Shown here: positions 61,313-64,000 of the stretch, piece by piece
Layout: each line of letters begins with the position of its first letter
How positions within the stretch are numbered: the first letter of the stretch is position 1
NCBI RefSeq assembly: GCF_011764545.1
Contig: NZ_AP022870.1
Span: 3,642,001-3,706,000 of the forward strand
From: Phytohabitans flavus
Lineage (GTDB): Bacteria; Actinomycetota; Actinomycetes; Mycobacteriales; Micromonosporaceae
Direction of reading: 5' to 3'
DNA: 64,000 nucleotides
Made by a program: the position numbers and the translations under genes
Notes under the pieces: generated by a model
What the model saw: only the letters and a program-made list of their open reading frames with translations
Database searches by the model: none
What the model was told of the DNA's origin: nothing

Positions 61313-63943
61313 GTGGACGAGGCACTGCTCGCTCTCGCCGTGTCACGCCCGGCCGACGCGCTCGCTCGGGCCGGGCAGGTGCTCGCCCAGCGTCCGGACC
61401 CGACCACCGCATCAATCGCACACCAAGCGCGGGCGATCGTACTGCGCGACTCCGGACGGGTTGACGACGCCATCGCCGAACTGCGCGCCGCCCTCCGTGC
61501 CGCCCGGCAGTCCCCCTCCGCCGAGCGGACCGTCGACGTGCAGGCCACCCTGGGCGCGACGCTCGGGTTCGCCGGGCGTACGGCACAGGGTCTGACCATG
61601 TTGGACACCGCGGTCGCGGGCTCCGCGGGCGGGGTCCACACCGGCCGGGTGCTGATGCGCCGGGCCAGCCTGTTGCGCTTGCTGGGTCGGTACGACGAGG
61701 CGCTCGCCGACCTGCGCCGCGCGATCGACCTGCTGCACCGCGGCGGCGACCTGGTCTGGGAGGCCCGCTCGCGTACCCACCGCTTCCTCGTGTACGCCGC
61801 GCTCGGTCAGGCCGCCCGCGCCGACCGCGACCTCGCCATCGCCGAGCGGCTCCTGGCCGAGGCGGGGCAGGAGATGGAGTCGGCGATGGCGGTGCACAGC
61901 CGCGCCGACCTGGCCCTCCAGGGCGGCGACATCCCGCGCGCGCTGGGCTTCCTGGACGAGGCCGCCGAGCGGTACACGGGGCTCGGGGTCAACCGCCCCA
62001 ACCTCGCCATCGACCGGTGCGCGGTGCTGCTCGCCGCGGGTCTGGCCGGCGAGGCGGTCGCCGTGGCCGACGAGGCGGTCAGGCGCGCCGGCACCGGCGG
62101 CGAGCGTACGAAGGTGGCGGAGCTGCTGCTCGCGGCCGCCCGGGCGGCGCTGGCCACCGGTCGCTTCCCAGAGTCTTCGGAGCGGGCGGCGGCCGCCCGT
62201 GACCTCTTCCGGAGGCAGGGCCGGCAGTGGTGGCACGCCCGCGCGGCGTTCGTCGTGGCGCAGGCCCGGCACGCGGGCGGCGAGCGCGGCGGCCGCCTCC
62301 TGCGGCAGGCCGTCGACCTGGCGCACCGGCTGGACGCGCTGCGGGCCGAGGAGGCGCCGGCCGCGCACCTGCTGGCGGGGCGGCTCGCCGCCGGGCTGGG
62401 GAAGGCCGCCGACGCGGAGCGCCACCTGGCGAGCGCGGCCCGCTTCCGGCACCGCGGCCCCGCGTTCGGGCACGCCGCCGGCTGGCTGGCTCAGGCGCTG
62501 CGCGCGCAGGCCCGGGGCGACACCGCCGCGACACTCGTCGCCTGCCGCCGAGGGCTTGTCGCCGCGGGTGAGCACCAGCGCACGCTCGGCGCGCCGGAGT
62601 TGCGGGCGCACGCCGCCGCGTACGGTACGGAGCTTGTCGCGATCGCGCTGCGCCACGCCGTCCAGCGGAGCGACGGGCGGATGCTGCTGAAGTGGACCGA
62701 GCGGTGGCGGGCCAGCGCGCTCGCCGTACCACCGGCGCTGCCGCCGGACGACCCGGAGCTTGTCGCCGAGCTGGGTTCGCTGCGCGCGGTCGTACGCCGC
62801 CTCGAAACCGCCCGGGCTGAGGGTGCGCCGATCGCGGCCCTCGACCACGAGCGGGACACGCTGGAGGCGTCGATCCGGGCGCGCACCCGGCGAGCGGCGG
62901 GTGACCCGGCCGGCGGCGGCTTCGCCGGTACCGACCTCGCCGCGCTCCTGGACGGGCTGGGCGGGTACCGGCTGGCCGAGCTGACCGCGGTCGACGGCGT
63001 CCTCTACGCCACCACGGTCGTCGGCCGGCGGGTCCGCATGCACGCCATCGGGTCGGTCGCGGACGCCGAGCGGGAGGTGGACCTGGCCCGGTTCATGCTG
63101 CGCCGGCTCGCCCACGGCCGGGCGCCGCGCGGCACGCTGGGCCGCCTCGACCTGGCCGGGACGGCGCTCCAGCGGGCGCTGCTCGGCCCGGCCGCCGCCG
63201 ACCTCGCCGGTGCCGACCCGGTCGTCGTGGTGCCGCCCGCGCAGCTGCACGCGGTGCCGTGGGCGCTGCTCCCGGCGCTGCGCGGGACCCCGCTCGCGGT
63301 CGCCCCGTCCGCCGCCACCTGGCTGCGCGCCGGTGCCGTACCGGCGCCGCGCCGGCGCCGTGTGACGCTTGTCGGCGGCCCGGGCCTCGACGCGAGCGCG
63401 GTCGAGCTGAAGCAGCTCTCCGCCATCTACCCGGACGCCACCGTGCTCAGCGACGGCGCCGCCACGGCCGCCGGGACGCTCGCCGCGCTGGACGGGGCGT
63501 GGACCGCGCACGTGGCCGCGCACGGCACCTTCCACAGTGAAAACCCGCTCTTCTCCGCGCTGTCGCTGGACGACGGGCCGCTGATGGTGCACGACCTGGG
63601 ACGGCTGCGCCGCGCGCCGCTGCGGCTGGTGCTGTCCAGCTGCGAGTCGGGCGTGGCCGGTACCGTCACCGCCGGCTCTGTCGCGGCCTCCACCCCCGGG
63701 GCGTCCGTCGTCGACGAGCTGCTCGGCATGGTGACCGCGCTCGTGCCGCTCGGCACGGCGAGCATCCTGGCCAGCATCGTACCGGTGCACGACGGCGCCA
63801 CCGCCCCGCTGATGGTCGCCTTCCACGAGCGGCTGCGGGCGGGTGCGTCCTTCGCCGAGGCGCTGCTTGGGGTGCGTAGCGCCGCCGGCGACGACCCGGT
63901 CGCGGTCGCCACGGCCCTGTCCTTCCTCGCCCTCGGGCGGTGA
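61313..63943 (+). CDS. TPR-repeat protein with C-terminal CHAT peptidase domain (second copy)
   Basis: 876 residues. Residues about 1-480 are TPR-like helical hairpins: RVDDAIAELRAALRAARQ, RYDEALADLRRAIDLLHRGG, DIPRALGFLDEAAERYTGLG and AAFVVAQARHAGGERGGRLL. A linker at 490-560 leads to the CHAT domain (about 560-876) with His737 in VAAHGTFHSENP and Cys777 in LVLSSCESGVAG, and a closing GMVTALVPLGTASILASIVP. No membrane helix. It differs from the first CHAT protein in repeat type and length and is paired with a subtilase instead of a membrane protein. Likely an intracellular protease switched on by its repeat domain; target unknown. Confidence 0.9.
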   Translation: MDEALLALAVSRPADALARAGQVLAQRPDPTTASIAHQARAIVLRDSGRVDDAIAELRAALRAARQSPSAERTVDVQATLGATLGFAGRTAQGLTMLDTAVAGSAGGVHTGRVLMRRASLLRLLGRYDEALADLRRAIDLLHRGGDLVWEARSRTHRFLVYAALGQAARADRDLAIAERLLAEAGQEMESAMAVHSRADLALQGGDIPRALGFLDEAAERYTGLGVNRPNLAIDRCAVLLAAGLAGEAVAVADEAVRRAGTGGERTKVAELLLAAARAALATGRFPESSERAAAARDLFRRQGRQWWHARAAFVVAQARHAGGERGGRLLRQAVDLAHRLDALRAEEAPAAHLLAGRLAAGLGKAADAERHLASAARFRHRGPAFGHAAGWLAQALRAQARGDTAATLVACRRGLVAAGEHQRTLGAPELRAHAAAYGTELVAIALRHAVQRSDGRMLLKWTERWRASALAVPPALPPDDPELVAELGSLRAVVRRLETARAEGAPIAALDHERDTLEASIRARTRRAAGDPAGGGFAGTDLAALLDGLGGYRLAELTAVDGVLYATTVVGRRVRMHAIGSVADAEREVDLARFMLRRLAHGRAPRGTLGRLDLAGTALQRALLGPAAADLAGADPVVVVPPAQLHAVPWALLPALRGTPLAVAPSAATWLRAGAVPAPRRRRVTLVGGPGLDASAVELKQLSAIYPDATVLSDGAATAAGTLAALDGAWTAHVAAHGTFHSENPLFSALSLDDGPLMVHDLGRLRRAPLRLVLSSCESGVAGTVTAGSVAASTPGASVVDELLGMVTALVPLGTASILASIVPVHDGATAPLMVAFHERLRAGASFAEALLGVRSAAGDDPVAVATALSFLALGR

Positions 63944-63954
63944 GATCACGCGAG

Positions 63955-63977
63955 GGCCCCGCAGATCACGCGGGGCC
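63955..63977 (+). terminator. Stem-loop after the second CHAT gene
   Basis: GGCCCCGC and GCGGGGCC form a perfect 8-bp stem with a seven-base loop, 11 bases after the stop. No U-run. The last 23 bases of the window show nothing else. Confidence 0.65.
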
Positions 63978-64000
63978 GGCTCTACGGTCACGCCACCAGC

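Overview
The window is about 72% G+C, dense in GTG and TTG starts, and has many genes that seem to be leaderless (a TANNNT -10 box 6-8 bases before the start codon). It also carries a full ergothioneine cluster, an ECF41-type sigma factor, a DUF222/HNH gene and MMPL, CHAT-TPR and Hsp70/dynamin loci. Together these point to a filamentous, high-GC actinomycete, most likely of the Micromonosporaceae. The genus is an inference; no rRNA or tRNA gene is present.

Layout: (1) 1-6.3 kb holds a divergent pair of secreted proteins, a large RHS/LamG surface protein (cut by the left edge) and a tachylectin-like propeller. (2) 6.4-15.2 kb is a coherent membrane-remodelling and chaperone locus: a secreted-looking D-x-D-x-D-G protein, a membrane-tethered GrpE-like protein, an ECF sigma factor, an acidic protein, two dynamin-like GTPases resembling mycobacterial IniA/IniC, and an Hsp70 whose substrate domain is replaced by a propeller. 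(3) 15.4-17.8 kb holds a lone condensation-domain protein and a non-coding island of repeats and hairpins. (4) 17.8-25.3 kb is one minus-strand catabolic operon: a polyamine/opine-type ABC importer, a DadA-like oxidase, an amidohydrolase and a LacI regulator, preceded by a twin palindrome. (5) 25.4-31.8 kb holds an 18-bp tandem repeat, YceI, a TPR-CHAT protease and a convergent three-helix membrane protein. (6) 31.9-39.7 kb holds an MMPL transporter with a two-component system, a thioredoxin-fold protein, a BNR-repeat protein and an exporter. (7) 39.8-44.6 kb holds a WrbA/ECF41 divergent pair flanked by inverted copies of a dispersed repeat, then an MFS/AraC divergent pair whose regulator ends at a MITE-like element. 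(8) 45-54.3 kb is an accessory stretch: HNH, an unusual membrane-anchored solute-binding fusion, a VapBC-type module, a universal stress protein, an exporter plus alcohol dehydrogenase, an NDH-2-like enzyme and an esterase. (9) 54.6-60 kb is egtABCDE. (10) 60-64 kb is a cytoplasmic subtilase divergent from a second TPR-CHAT protease.

A repeat family (core GAGCTACCGCGATG) occurs six times, always between genes and mostly just after 3' ends. Three genes (the first dynamin, egtA, egtB) each carry one apparent single-base loss at a G run and are otherwise intact, which looks more like consensus error than decay. Start codons below were chosen from Shine-Dalgarno spacing, start/stop overlaps or -10 boxes. 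All family assignments come from motif reading, not from searches.
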